Part shown: positions 36,901 through 45,784 of the stretch, piece by piece | Layout of the letters: each line of letters opens with the position of its first letter | Numbering within the stretch: position 1 is the stretch's first letter | Origin: Mucilaginibacter rubeus | Lineage (GTDB): Bacteria; Bacteroidota; Bacteroidia; Sphingobacteriales; Sphingobacteriaceae | Length of the DNA: 64,000 bases | Direction: 5' to 3' | Assembly: GCF_003286415.2 (NCBI RefSeq) | Contig: NZ_CP043450.1 | Coordinates: 2,604,001-2,668,000 of the forward strand | Made by a program: the position numbers and the translations under genes | The notes under the pieces: generated by a model | Seen by the model: only the letters and a program-made list of their open reading frames with translations | Databases searched by the model: none | What the model was told of the DNA's origin: nothing

Positions 36901-37427
36901 ACGATGATTGAGCTCCCTCCTTCTTTTAAATTAAGGGTGTACCGACCATCCACGTCAGATTGTGTGCCATTCATGGTTCCTTTAACTTTAACACTTACGC
37001 CCGGTAAAGTGAGGCCCTTATCATCGGTGACAACGCCCTGAACTTTTTTGGGTACGACAGCTTTTGCCGGTTCTTTTTTCTGTGGGGCTACAACAGGTAC
37101 AGGTTCGTTTTTTTCAATTACTATGAGCTGGTCACGCACTACATAGTTGAGGTCCTTCCCTTTTAAAAGCACGCCGAATACTTCTTTTAACTCGGCTTTC
37201 TTAAAATCTACGGAAACAAGCTCTTTGTCATTCAACAAATTGTTACTGTAAAAAACAGTCAGGCCAGTTTGCTTTTTGATTGATTTAAATACTTCAGCTA
37301 AACCGATGTTAGCCTTTTTGAGTGTTATTGGCCCCGTTGCCTGTGCCTGTACAGCACTGTACCGGGTTACCAATAAAAGAAAAATAAAGGGCAGTATAAG
37401 CCGCCGGCTGAATAAAATTCTCTCCAT
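33933..37427 (-). CDS. SusC/RagA-family TonB-dependent glycan transporter with STN domain
   Basis: A 1164-residue outer-membrane transporter. After the signal peptide comes an STN domain (about 35-108, ANIGLAEVFKSIKKQTGLTVFYSN), a Pro/Lys linker, and a carboxypeptidase-regulatory domain (VQGVVTDDKGLTLPGVSVKVKG). The plug (SSLYGARGANGVILVTTK; PLILIDGIESG) and a long barrel ending in VFNVGLRVEF complete it. The STN domain signals to the FecR protein at 37658-38803, so substrate import should induce the locus through the ECF sigma factor. It is the largest protein in the locus and lies 230 bases from FecR. Confidence 0.96.
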   Translation of the reverse strand: MERILFSRRLILPFIFLLLVTRYSAVQAQATGPITLKKANIGLAEVFKSIKKQTGLTVFYSNNLLNDKELVSVDFKKAELKEVFGVLLKGKDLNYVVRDQLIVIEKNEPVPVVAPQKKEPAKAVVPKKVQGVVTDDKGLTLPGVSVKVKGTMNGTQSDVDGRYTLNLKEGGSSIIVFSFVGSKSQEFDLSNYPLSAAGVYKIDVQMGADKNALEEVAVVAYGTQKKTSLVSSITTVNPKQLKGPSSNLTTMLAGVVPGMISYQRSGEPGADNAQFFIRGVGTFGAGKVDPLILIDGIESGTTDLARLQPDDISGFSVLKDATASSLYGARGANGVILVTTKRGDVGAVKFNIRGENSTSSNIKNIDLADNITYMTLANEAVLTRNPLGALPYSQNKIDHTAKGDDPLLYPNNNWIKQLIKNKTSNQRFNMNASGGSEKAKYYLAMTYNIDNGNLAENSLNNFSNNIKLQSYSILSNTTLNLTKTTEAVVSLKGQFDSYHGPVGGGGFTFLNALWSNPVAFPAIYPGNLLPYVNHPLFGNAIIPSGGLYVNPYAQSLSGFQSSNTSTLTAQLNLSQKLDFITQGLSARAMAYTTRYSYFTVSRQYSPYYYQSNILNGQFNGLTLLNDGSSGSIGPTPTEYLTYNQNPAANISNSITYIETAVNYNRTFGQKHAVSGLLIGTMRNFLTGNAPTLQLSLPSRNQGVSGRFTYGYDNRYLVEFNFGYNGSERFASNHRFGFFPSVGAGWVVSNEKFFEPLLSTIDNLKFRFTYGLVGNDQIGSATDRFFYLSDVNLNNGSNGQFGTNYNYSRPGVVTYRYENQNITWEQSRQTNIGMDLTVAKNFTLTVDAYQQKRDNILMVRSTIPTSMGLQANISSNAGKSSSRGIDIAMDYKKSFNNSFWVQSRGTLTYSKSKLLKNEEPIYGDNLKYLSKVGNSLSQIYGLIAERLFIDDKDVANSPVQSFGDYKAGDIKYRDMNGDGKISSSDVVPIGYPIVPEIIYGFGFSFGYKNFDISAFFQGSARSSFVINSADISPFYLINGLQTNGLNSGNQSGLLSTIANDHWSEDNRNPYAFWPRLSTQIQGNNTQTSTWWLRNGSFVRLKSAELGYNFNKSQLKGLHLNSARIYLNGLNLLTLSSFKLWDPEMGTSGLGYPIQKVFNVGLRVEF

Positions 37428-37657
37428 ATTATTGGGTTTATGATTTGGTTTTCTTTAAGACCGCATCCTGACGAAACGGGTGAACGGGAACAGGAAAAAA
37501 TGTATTTTTTTTATTACATAGGCGTCAATTATCAATAATTCAATGAGTTATAGTTGAATGAAATTCAATTATTAAGGCAAGGGCTTCCCAATCTGATTAA
37601 AAAACCAGGCATTAAATGCTACAGAAAACAAGTGGTGAATTAACTGAGGCTGCTAAA

Positions 37658-38803
37658 CTACCTGATGTGCAAAACTCCTTCCCTCAAAACGGCGGTAACA
37701 CCGGCAGATGCCTTGATATTCTGAATAAAAACATCAACCGGTTTATTCTTTTGAATAGCGCCGCTAAAAGCTTCATCGGCCTTGGCCGGATCATCAAAAA
37801 CAACTTTGACATCAAACCACCGAAGCAGTACATCACTTATATCATGGAGTTTGGTATCGTGGAAATAATAAATATCGTTCATCCAGGCCAGTTCAACCGC
37901 AGAATCAAAAGGTTGCGAGGTAAATCCTGTAACCGGCGTGTAAACAGCCTGATAGCCTGGCTGTAAAAGCATTTTTCGTTTATCCTGGCCGCTTGTTGAT
38001 ACCGAACCCTCCACCAATGAAGTCACTGTTTTATCGGTCTGATAAGTGTTTACATTAAACTCGGTACCTAAAACCCTTACATCAGTTTGGTCTGTATGTA
38101 CAATGAATGGTCGGGCGGCGTTTTTAGCTACTTTAAAAAAGGCTTCCCCGGTCAAATATACCTCCCTCGTTTTACCTGAAAATGCAAAAGGAAAGCGCAG
38201 GCTTGATACTGAATTTAACCAAACCTCGGTACCATCTGATAGTACTATCCGGTAATTTAATTTTGAAGGAATAACAAGCGTACTCCATTCAGCCGTTTTA
38301 TTATTATCAAGCTGATAACTTAACCCGTTAGCTCCTTTCTTTAAATGCGCGAAAGGTACATTAATCATCTTTTTGCTTGTATCCGAAAGATCGATATGTT
38401 GTCCGTTAGCCATCCGGAGTTCGATGGCCGGAGCTTTGATATCCCTTTTTGCAGCAACAGTCTCATTAACGGGCATTTTTCGCCAGTAATACCCGGCAGT
38501 AAAAGCAATACATAACAAAGCAGCCATAGATAGCCATTTTGTGATCTGTATCCGACGGGTGTTGATCGGCCTAACTTGTTTTATTTCCGTCTCAATTTTA
38601 TCCCAGGCTTTATTTTCATCAATATTGTCAAAAAAGCCTTGAGCTTTATCTGAAGATAGTTTCTGCTGCATTTCATCCCACAGCTGCTTAACCTGGGGAT
38701 CATTTTGTATAGCCTCGTTAAGCAAACGGCTTTCTTCCTCGCTTATCGTGCCCGCTATTTGCTCAATTATTAGTTCCTGAAAATACGCTTTATTGTATGT
38801 CAT
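37658..38803 (-). CDS. FecR-type anti-sigma factor of the first PUL
   Basis: 381 residues. A cytoplasmic N-terminus (about 1-92) is followed by one helix (WLSMAALLCIAFTAGYYW, about 96-114), the FecR domain with the conserved strands DGTEVWLNSVSSLRFP, YLTGEAFFKVAK and VLGTEFNVNTYQ, and a C-terminal DUF4974 domain (KLHDISDVLLRWFDVKVVF). It follows the ECF sigma gene by 36 bases and precedes SusC. It should transmit the STN signal of SusC to the sigma factor. Confidence 0.95.
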   Translation of the reverse strand: MTYNKAYFQELIIEQIAGTISEEESRLLNEAIQNDPQVKQLWDEMQQKLSSDKAQGFFDNIDENKAWDKIETEIKQVRPINTRRIQITKWLSMAALLCIAFTAGYYWRKMPVNETVAAKRDIKAPAIELRMANGQHIDLSDTSKKMINVPFAHLKKGANGLSYQLDNNKTAEWSTLVIPSKLNYRIVLSDGTEVWLNSVSSLRFPFAFSGKTREVYLTGEAFFKVAKNAARPFIVHTDQTDVRVLGTEFNVNTYQTDKTVTSLVEGSVSTSGQDKRKMLLQPGYQAVYTPVTGFTSQPFDSAVELAWMNDIYYFHDTKLHDISDVLLRWFDVKVVFDDPAKADEAFSGAIQKNKPVDVFIQNIKASAGVTAVLREGVLHIR

Positions 38804-38839
38804 TATTTGTAAGACCTCATTATGGATAAATGGGTGAAC

Positions 38840-39370
38840 TTATTTGGCACTTTTTAACCCCTCTTTTAAAGTTTTTATGGCCAGTTTCAAATGAGTTTTC
38901 AAAGAGTTTATGCTGATACCCATTTCAAGGGCTGCATCCTTATATTTTTTATTTTCATAATGCACCAGGGTAAAAGCCTGCATCCGCTGCATTGACAGGT
39001 CTGCCAGCATTTTCTCCGGGTAAATCTGGGGTACAGGCGTTTCTTCCTCCTCTACCTCTGTAAGCGTATATTTATAGTCAACCAATTTCTTTTGCGTGCG
39101 TGTTTCGCTTTCAACTTTTTTCAGGCAGCGGTTACGTATTGCCGTAGTTAAATATGCTTTTAATGACGAATTAATATTGGTAAATAATTGCTTTTCCCAA
39201 AGATCAACAAAAAAACCCTGAACAGTGTCTTCAGCTTCCATTTCGTCCTGTAAGATGTAGAAAGCTGATACATTAAGCAACTTGTAGTATTTTTTAAATA
39301 CTGCTTCAAAGGCCTCCTTGTCCCCTGCCTTTAATTGCTCAATAATTTGAGAATCGTTCAAAATTTCCAT
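38840..39370 (-). CDS. ECF sigma factor of the first PUL
   Basis: 176 residues. Region 2 (YYKLLNVSAFYILQDEMEAEDTVQGFFVDLWEK) and region 4 (TLVHYENKKYKDAALEMGISINSLKTHLKLAIKTLKEG) are present. The linker is acidic (TEVEEEETPVP). Region 4 lacks the usual P-E-x2-R-x-VF lead and reads MLADLSMQRMQAFTLV, a modest divergence. It is followed by its FecR, then SusC and SusD, so it most likely turns on this PUL. Confidence 0.92.
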   Translation of the reverse strand: MEILNDSQIIEQLKAGDKEAFEAVFKKYYKLLNVSAFYILQDEMEAEDTVQGFFVDLWEKQLFTNINSSLKAYLTTAIRNRCLKKVESETRTQKKLVDYKYTLTEVEEEETPVPQIYPEKMLADLSMQRMQAFTLVHYENKKYKDAALEMGISINSLKTHLKLAIKTLKEGLKSAK

Positions 39371-39740
39371 GAATTGGTCTTAATCGGTTTATAACTAAAT
39401 AGGTTGGACTATCTAAAGAAAGCTAAATGTAAAAACTTTTATTGTCAAAACAACAATTATTAAAAAAATATTAGGAATCTCTGTATTTATCAAATAAAGG
39501 TTAACTAACGAATCAATTCAGTCGTGTTTTGCCCGTGCGCAGGGAAAGACTATAGCACAAAAAGGAGTAAAAACTCGCGCTTGTAAAATAATACAGCGTT
39601 TAGATGGAGATACATAAAAAGCAATCGATAACAGCTGTAATTAATGTAATAAAAACAATTAAATATGAAAAAACGGATCTCAAGCACACTCAGATTTGAA
39701 AGAAGAGTATTAATGTTTATGAGCCTATTTTATTTAATTA
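39371..39740. other. 370-base gap between the GH106-like gene and the ECF sigma gene
   Basis: AT-rich spacer with no complete gene on the minus strand and no clear hairpin terminator. Its only coding-like content is the start of a short plus-strand frame at 39665 (listed separately). It should hold the promoter of the sigma gene, but no exact TAnnTTTG box on the minus strand was found. Confidence 0.5.
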
Positions 39741-39826
39741 TCAGAAATCACTTTGCTGAAGGGCAACCGGGCCAATTAGTCCCGATTTTAATAATGGAGA
39801 ATCTTTCGTGTAGAATTTATGAGTAG
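39665..39826 (+). pseudogene. Possible remnant of a SusC-like signal-peptide region
   Basis: A 53-codon frame preceded by an A/T-rich leader of the kind seen before genes in this window. It begins MKKRISSTLRFERR followed by a hydrophobic stretch (VLMFMSLFYLIIRNHFAEG). This resembles the N-terminus of SusC-type receptors of the phylum, but it stops after a few more codons and overlaps the 3' end of the GH106-like gene on the other strand (39741). It may be the broken 5' end of a lost receptor gene or a chance frame. Low confidence. Confidence 0.3.
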
Positions 39827-42752
39827 TAAACGTGAACCTTTTGCTTTTCCTGGGCATACCCTTTATTAACCATTCGGGCCATGCACCATCATTCTGAATC
39901 CCGTCGTCAGGCAACTTTTCGTCGCCAATTAACCTGTTAGGCCAGAGGTTTGCCACTTCTATTTCCAATTGGTTATATCTTTTTAAATCAGCGGCGCTAA
40001 TGTCGATGCGCCAGGGTGCAGTCCATAATATGCCTACAATTTTTCCATTTACCTTTACCCTTGCCATATTATTTACTTCGCCCAGATCAAGGCTGATCTT
40101 TTTGTTTTTTTGCTGCAATATGCTCGCGGGCAACTCAAATGTTTTATGATATAGCGCGATGCCCGAATAGTATCTGATGCCATCTTCAGGACGTAGGGTC
40201 CAATCCCTTAGCTCATCAAACTTAACAGACTCAGGCCCTCCCCACTTAGGGTCAAAACTTACCTGCCACGATCCGCTTAACTTCTTTATCGTTTTGTATT
40301 CTGCAAAATTTTTATGGTTTGCTGCAGCAGATACAGCCCTGGTGAACACCAAAAAATAACTTTGATATGGTTCAAATTTCAACGGTACGGAAATAAGCGC
40401 ACCATTTCTTGAGTACTCAGAAAGTACCCTAAGCTTAGCTGTCATAGGGTCCCAAAGTTGTATAGTGCTGTTAGCGCTTCGGAATGTCGCTGTGGTAGCA
40501 ACCTGCTGATCAGTTCTGTTGGATATAAAATATACGTCATCATCACCAACTACACGATGGGTATATCGTAAGTGCCCGTTGGCAGTGAAATCCTGTTGAA
40601 TATTCATTTTGTTGAGGATGCTGACAGTAAGGTCATATGCCGGATAGAGGTTGTCAACGTTTTTATTCAAATCACCTCCCCATATAACTATTCCTTTTCC
40701 AAACCGATGTTCTGTCTGTTGATCCGGTTCCTGTAAACTACCCCACAGTCTTTTTGCCATAGCGGTAAGCTCCTCATCACATGTAGGATAGTTGGAAAGG
40801 CCGGGAGATTTTAAAGGAGGCGAACCAACAACCACCGCACCTTCATTTACCAATTCGGTAATTTTTTGCAACAGCGCCGACGTCATAGTTTTCACAGCCG
40901 GTAAAACAAGTAAGCTATAACTTGCACCTCCCGGAAACACGATCCGTCCGTTTCGTACGGTGGCCTTATAAAGTTGCCCTGGTGAACAGCCATCAAAATT
41001 ATAACCTTTTCTGTCAGGAATTACTGCATCTCCATCCATCGCCGATGATGGCGGTCTGAATACGTGCGGAGATCCTTCGGGGGTAAGATAGAGTACATCG
41101 GCCACCGCCCGTCCCTGCTGCAACAGATATTGGCAGCGCGATACATAGTCATGATATCCGCTTACCATTGGCCACCAAGTCTGGTTTCTGTCCCAATGCA
41201 CACCGTAAGGCCCCATTGTTGCGCCAGGTTTTAAAGAATCGGCCAGAAATTGATTTTGGAAAGTGTGGTAAACAAAACGGTTAATGCCGGCAGCAAATGC
41301 CCAGTCACCCTGGTTTTTCATCGAGCCAGGGTATTGTTTCCACATATCATCCTGAGCAGTAAAGGCCTCGGCTGGAATTAATGATTTTCCATTTACATGC
41401 CCTATAGAAGTAGCTTCCATACAGCTGAACGATGAGTTAAAGCCATATCCCTTGCTCCAGAACTCGCACATAGGGACATCCGCGATATTGCCCAATTCAA
41501 GATCTGCCGTCGGGTTCATATCATAAGGTTCGATTGATAATTTAAGCCCGAGTTTATGTGCATAGCGTTTCACATAGCCCGCGTGGTTTTCTAAAACCAA
41601 TTCCTGTGCGGTTTGCCGCAAATCCCACAAAAAACGTTCGCTTACTTCATTGCTTTCAACTACATTCCCCCCATAAACCGGGTAATAAGGTAAGGGATCA
41701 TAACCTCTTCGTTTTATAAATTCGGCCCTGAAGTTTCCCGTCCAGTTTTGTGCCCCCATCTCCCAACTGTCAATATGCAATCTTTTTAAGCCTCCCGGTG
41801 AAACAACATCCGGCGTTCCGGTTTTTTGCAGGAGCTTGCCAATGTAATTTTCCAAATGCGCATGTAATGCTACTGTATCAAACTTATCTGCTTCAAAGCC
41901 GAGGCCGGGCACAGGTGCCGGACGGGTAATAGCGCCGTTGTTGCGTTTACCGAGGCGCATGATTGTCCAGCTCCCTTTTGGAGCACTCCAATCAAGCGTG
42001 CCATCTGCATGTAGCTTACCCGTTAAATCAATGATCTTGCTTTTTTCGATTATAGTATTTTTGGCAGCTTCCGGATATGTGGCCAAGTATGGAAGATATT
42101 GTTTTACGCCTTTTACTGATGAATAGGGAGCGCGGTAATACAAAGCTTTTTCATCTATATCAGCTAATTTGGATGGGATTGCTTCGGGTGTAGGATATGC
42201 AATTACGGCAACATCTTCATAAAAATCATTCCATTGCTTTTTTAATTCAGGAGTAAACGCGCCTTCTCCAAAATAAGGGGCTTTGGGTTGCGGAAGGGAT
42301 AGTTTAATCTGTTGCGCTGTTCCTCCTTTTACAACAATGGTACTGCTTACTAAATGCTGCATTGATTGAGATATGGGCACCCAGGGGCCACCGCTACCAG
42401 TCCACCCAGGTCCTATGCCAAGGGTTATTTCAATACCCAGGCGTTTGGCTTCCTTCACTGCGTGAGCAAACATATTTTGCCACTCTTCGCTTAAAAAATC
42501 AACGGAACCGCGCGGGATGCCAACGTTTACCTCTAAAAAGATAAGATTGCTAATGCCTGCTTTTCTCATGGATTCGAGATCGGCCGTAATTGATTTCGCC
42601 GACATATTTCCATCCATAAAATACCAATATACACCTGGTTTTGCGCTATCGGGCGGATTAAGAAAGCCCATTTTTAATTTGCTCACCTGTGCCTGGGACA
42701 CAAACTGAAAACATAAAAGGCCGATAAGCCAGATGGTGGAAAGTCTGTACAT
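39741..42752 (-). CDS. GH106-like alpha-L-rhamnosidase
   Basis: A 1003-residue exported enzyme (signal MYRLSTIWLIGLLCFQ, cut near SQAQ). The N-terminal catalytic region reads KPGVYWYFMDGNMSAKSITADLESMRKAGISNLIFLEV and GIEITLGIGPGWTGSGGPWV, characteristic of GH106 and related large hydrolases. IDSWEMGAQNWTGNFRAEF carries acidic residues suited to catalysis. The C-terminal part is a galactose-binding-like jelly roll (NNMARVKVNGKIVGILWTAPWRIDIS). Known GH106 members remove alpha-L-rhamnose from pectic and other glycans; the exact linkage here is not known. It is upstream of the sigma-FecR-SusCD genes on the same strand and is probably part of that PUL. Confidence 0.82.
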   Translation of the reverse strand: MYRLSTIWLIGLLCFQFVSQAQVSKLKMGFLNPPDSAKPGVYWYFMDGNMSAKSITADLESMRKAGISNLIFLEVNVGIPRGSVDFLSEEWQNMFAHAVKEAKRLGIEITLGIGPGWTGSGGPWVPISQSMQHLVSSTIVVKGGTAQQIKLSLPQPKAPYFGEGAFTPELKKQWNDFYEDVAVIAYPTPEAIPSKLADIDEKALYYRAPYSSVKGVKQYLPYLATYPEAAKNTIIEKSKIIDLTGKLHADGTLDWSAPKGSWTIMRLGKRNNGAITRPAPVPGLGFEADKFDTVALHAHLENYIGKLLQKTGTPDVVSPGGLKRLHIDSWEMGAQNWTGNFRAEFIKRRGYDPLPYYPVYGGNVVESNEVSERFLWDLRQTAQELVLENHAGYVKRYAHKLGLKLSIEPYDMNPTADLELGNIADVPMCEFWSKGYGFNSSFSCMEATSIGHVNGKSLIPAEAFTAQDDMWKQYPGSMKNQGDWAFAAGINRFVYHTFQNQFLADSLKPGATMGPYGVHWDRNQTWWPMVSGYHDYVSRCQYLLQQGRAVADVLYLTPEGSPHVFRPPSSAMDGDAVIPDRKGYNFDGCSPGQLYKATVRNGRIVFPGGASYSLLVLPAVKTMTSALLQKITELVNEGAVVVGSPPLKSPGLSNYPTCDEELTAMAKRLWGSLQEPDQQTEHRFGKGIVIWGGDLNKNVDNLYPAYDLTVSILNKMNIQQDFTANGHLRYTHRVVGDDDVYFISNRTDQQVATTATFRSANSTIQLWDPMTAKLRVLSEYSRNGALISVPLKFEPYQSYFLVFTRAVSAAANHKNFAEYKTIKKLSGSWQVSFDPKWGGPESVKFDELRDWTLRPEDGIRYYSGIALYHKTFELPASILQQKNKKISLDLGEVNNMARVKVNGKIVGILWTAPWRIDISAADLKRYNQLEIEVANLWPNRLIGDEKLPDDGIQNDGAWPEWLIKGMPRKSKRFTFTTHKFYTKDSPLLKSGLIGPVALQQSDF

Positions 42753-42907
42753 TTTAAAAGGTAAATAAACTATGGGTAATTCAAATCTATCTTAATTACG
42801 TTTTATTTAACAGCACTTATTTGATATTTGATTTGTAGTTTTTGATTTGACAAAAACTGAAGAAAAGCTACCGCATTTCTTACTTGATTTAATCAATTTT
42901 TTGTTTT

Positions 42908-42915
42908 TAATTTTG
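42908..42915 (+). promoter_or_regulatory. -7 box TAATTTTG just before the 42921 gene
   Basis: An exact TAnnTTTG match, with CTTG (42883-42886) about 21 bases upstream as a weak -33 element. The G lies only 6 bases before the ATG, so transcription would start at or near the start codon (a leaderless mRNA). Confidence 0.45.
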
Positions 42916-42920
42916 TATCG

Positions 42921-43316
42921 ATGATGAACAGCTTACAATTTAAACTTCATAACGGGCAGCTTGAAGAGCTAAGGGATGAACCTGCAAGCTTATTAAAGTT
43001 CCTGAATGTTTTATTTGAGCCTTTTTCAGCAAACTACGAACAGCTTAAATACGCGCTTGAGCGTGAGTTCAGACCCGAGGGGTCGCCCGAAGTACTCCGT
43101 TTAAATTTTGACCGGATCAAATTTGATCAGCAGGCAGGCCATGGAAGTTTCCGCATCGTATTGGATGTCAATTACTCCTTTGGCTGCGAAGATGTTGTAA
43201 CCTACAAAAAAGATCAAACCTCGGAGTGGACTTTCATTGTTGATCATAAGCTATTGATTGCAAGCTTCTTCAGTTCGCCATACATCGATAGCCGCTCAAC
43301 TGCCGACGAATTTTAG
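42921..43316 (+). CDS. Conserved-looking protein of unknown function
   Basis: A 131-residue soluble protein with no signal peptide or membrane helix. It has a mixed beta/alpha pattern (SLQFKLHNGQLEELRD; LLKFLNVLFEPFSANYEQLKYALER) and a beta-rich C-terminal half (GHGSFRIVLDVNYSFGCEDVVTYKKD). I do not recognise the family. The methyltransferase gene begins 4 bases after its stop, so the two form an operon wedged between two PULs. A near-leaderless promoter precedes it. Confidence 0.65.
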   Translation: MMNSLQFKLHNGQLEELRDEPASLLKFLNVLFEPFSANYEQLKYALEREFRPEGSPEVLRLNFDRIKFDQQAGHGSFRIVLDVNYSFGCEDVVTYKKDQTSEWTFIVDHKLLIASFFSSPYIDSRSTADEF

Positions 43317-43320
43317 TTGC

Positions 43321-43830
43321 ATGCAACAATCTGAAGCCATATCGCTGATTCAAAAAGGCTTAACAAGCGATCATCCTCAACATTGGGCCGATCTGGGCTG
43401 TGGTAGCGGTACCTTTACCATTGCCCTCGCAAGCCTTCTCCCCCAGGAAAGTCACATTACAGCTATCGACAAAAGCAACCAACACTTGCCGGCCTTTAGT
43501 GATGGTATCAAAATAGATTTTATTAAAGCTGATTTTGTAAACGAACCAATAGCTGTCAATCTATTAGATGGTATTCTGATGGCAAACTCTTTTCATTTTG
43601 TAGCAAACAAGACCAAACTGATCAACCAGTTAGAACATACCTTTAAAGGTAATCCCCGGTTCCTGATTGTAGAATATGATGCCACTAAGGCCAATCCATG
43701 GGTTCCGTATCCTATATCCTATCAAAAACTAAATCACGAATTTAGTCAGTTAGGATATCAAATAGATAAGTTGGCAGAAATGCCCTCAAGATTTGGAGGC
43801 GTGATTTATTCTGCACTTGCTTTCAAATAG
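43321..43830 (+). CDS. Class I SAM-dependent methyltransferase
   Basis: About 169 residues. The SAM-binding glycine loop is ADLGCGSGTFTIALASLL, motif II carries ITAIDKSNQHL, and the post-II region reads FIKADFVNEPIAVNLLDGILMANSFHFV. The fold is a minimal Rossmann core with a short C-terminal extension. The substrate is unknown. The ATG at 43321 lies 4 bases after the previous stop; the upstream TTG at 43258 would overlap that gene by 59 bases. It could modify a small molecule or protein together with the 42921 product, which is a guess from position only. Confidence 0.85.
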   Translation: MQQSEAISLIQKGLTSDHPQHWADLGCGSGTFTIALASLLPQESHITAIDKSNQHLPAFSDGIKIDFIKADFVNEPIAVNLLDGILMANSFHFVANKTKLINQLEHTFKGNPRFLIVEYDATKANPWVPYPISYQKLNHEFSQLGYQIDKLAEMPSRFGGVIYSALAFK

Positions 43831-43851
43831 GAATTTCTTTGCGATAAGGCT

Positions 43852-45699
43852 CTATCGATTTGTGACCCGGTTATTATTGATTTTAACGCCCTTACAATCT
43901 TTTAAGCTGATCAGTTTATGGATGTCTTTAATATTGCCTGATGATGTTATCTGATTACCAATAATTGTTATCCCGCCAGCACTTGACGCATCAAAAAAAC
44001 GGGTGCCTTTTATAGTGGCTTTATTACTTGTTATTTTAATGCCGGTATGAACAGGTTTTGGAGATGTTACTTTATTTTCCGGCAATAAACCAATCACAGG
44101 CCCACCACACTCAAAAAAGGCATTGTTCCTGATGGTAACGTCCTTCACCGCGCCAGATTCGTACCAACTTGAAGCATCGTCGTTAATCATGATGGCGCTG
44201 TTATGAGTGCGGTTAACTATATTATTTTCAATAAGTACTTTTCTTCTTGTAGTAACCAGGATCCCTCTTGTCGGGATCTTTTCAATGGTGTTATTATGGA
44301 TCCAAACTTCGGGGGTGGCCGTAATATTTTCAACCACGTCACCGGTTTCCATAGCAGCTTGTACTGGCTTACTCAGGGTTAGCAGAAACTCTTTATTGTT
44401 CAATTTTTTGACATTGGTCAATTTATTACTTTGATAAGTAAGCAAACTTGCCGGATGTACAAGGCCAATGCTGTCACCGGTCGAAAACGCGTCAAAGCCA
44501 TAAGTTTGGTCGTGCATGAACTTAACTTTAACCTGGGTTGGCGAAAGCTTTTCCGTTATCTTTAAAAAGGTGCCGTGTACGTTAATGGCATCATCATTGG
44601 CTCCCGACAGGTATGAATTGGCAATTTCTATTTTGCCGCTGCAGCCCGAAAAATGTAAGATATCGGCCCAAGCAGCACAAGTACGGCCATCTCTGGCCTT
44701 TACTACAACATGATTAAAATTCAAATCTTTACTAAACTGGCTTACCACGCCCATGCCATGCATAAAGTAAATACGGATGTGATCTAAACTAACATTGGTG
44801 CTTTTTTGTATAAATAAACCGGCACAATCACGCGTAACGTCCCGGTTTTGATATATCATGCCTTCTTTAAACCCGGGATTCTGTTTAAAAAATATCCGGA
44901 TCTGATGTGCATTGAGAGCGGCATACTTCAGGTTTTGCTGCGGAATATCCAGCCTTTCCAGCACGCGTGTTGCGGGATCATATTGCTGCCAGTATGAATC
45001 GGGCTGATAACGCCAGCCCTCGCCTATCCAGGTTAATGTGCTATCCTTAATGCTATATTCTGATTCGGCATTAACTATTGCATCCGCATGGTTTTCCGTT
45101 AACGCCTTGATCTTGAATTCTGAGACCGTTGGCCGGTGATAATCGAAATTCAACCCACTCAACCTGATATTTCTGCTATGATTAATAAAAGTTTCGATCA
45201 TTTTACCCCTTAAATTAATCAGCGAGGTATTGCCTGTTATATTTACAAACCGGCTGCTATCAACCATGAGTGCAATTGCTTTTAATCCATACGGAACATC
45301 ATTGGTATTGGAGATCTGAAGCTGTGTTTTGAAAGCGCCGTCAGGAAAAAAATCATATTTACCGGTAGCGAAAGTGATGGTAACCGGATTCTCTTTTGTT
45401 CCATGCGCTACAATTGACAGTGTTTCGTGAAATTGACCGGGTGCCAATACTTTTACATTGTCCCCTGCCGATAAAATAAGCTTATTAACGCCATTAAACG
45501 TTTTCCATGGTTTTGTAGCGGTAAGGCCTGCATTGTTGTCATTGCCCTTAACAGGGTCGATGTAATAGGTTTTATGACCAGGAGAAATATGCCTGGCCGA
45601 TAATGCCAAATATTCAACAGGCTTATCCTGAGCTTTTAACAAATGGCATATCATTAACAAGCCCGAAAGCAACAAGTATTTTGCTGTAAAGTTTCTCAT
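43852..45699 (-). CDS. GH110-like alpha-1,3-galactosidase (right-handed beta-helix)
   Basis: About 615 residues, exported (signal MRNFTAKYLLLSGLLMI, cut near LKAQ). The whole body is a right-handed parallel beta-helix with many short N-rich turns (IHNNTIEKI, IENNIVNRT, IRNNAFFECGG, ITIIGNQITSS). The segment NSYLSGANDDAINVHGTFLKI matches the catalytic Asp-Asp region of GH110 alpha-1,3-galactosidases, first described from Bacteroides fragilis. It would release terminal alpha-1,3-linked galactose. It is downstream of an ECF sigma gene (45785-46372) on the same strand and belongs to the second PUL. The start is set at 45699, the beginning of the signal peptide. Confidence 0.83.
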   Translation of the reverse strand: MRNFTAKYLLLSGLLMICHLLKAQDKPVEYLALSARHISPGHKTYYIDPVKGNDNNAGLTATKPWKTFNGVNKLILSAGDNVKVLAPGQFHETLSIVAHGTKENPVTITFATGKYDFFPDGAFKTQLQISNTNDVPYGLKAIALMVDSSRFVNITGNTSLINLRGKMIETFINHSRNIRLSGLNFDYHRPTVSEFKIKALTENHADAIVNAESEYSIKDSTLTWIGEGWRYQPDSYWQQYDPATRVLERLDIPQQNLKYAALNAHQIRIFFKQNPGFKEGMIYQNRDVTRDCAGLFIQKSTNVSLDHIRIYFMHGMGVVSQFSKDLNFNHVVVKARDGRTCAAWADILHFSGCSGKIEIANSYLSGANDDAINVHGTFLKITEKLSPTQVKVKFMHDQTYGFDAFSTGDSIGLVHPASLLTYQSNKLTNVKKLNNKEFLLTLSKPVQAAMETGDVVENITATPEVWIHNNTIEKIPTRGILVTTRRKVLIENNIVNRTHNSAIMINDDASSWYESGAVKDVTIRNNAFFECGGPVIGLLPENKVTSPKPVHTGIKITSNKATIKGTRFFDASSAGGITIIGNQITSSGNIKDIHKLISLKDCKGVKINNNRVTNR

Positions 45700-45784
45700 G
45701 GTATATATCAGGTTACTAATATATAGTGTAGATGTCATAACATTTACACACAGCTTTCACAAAATAAAAATGTGGTTTAGTTGC

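Noticed and set aside
37616..37966. 116-residue plus-strand frame
   Set aside because: Mostly antisense to the 3' end of the FecR gene and low in family-like features.
43258..43320. Upstream TTG start for the methyltransferase
   Set aside because: It would overlap the preceding gene and adds no conserved residues; ATG 43321 lies 4 bases after that gene's stop.
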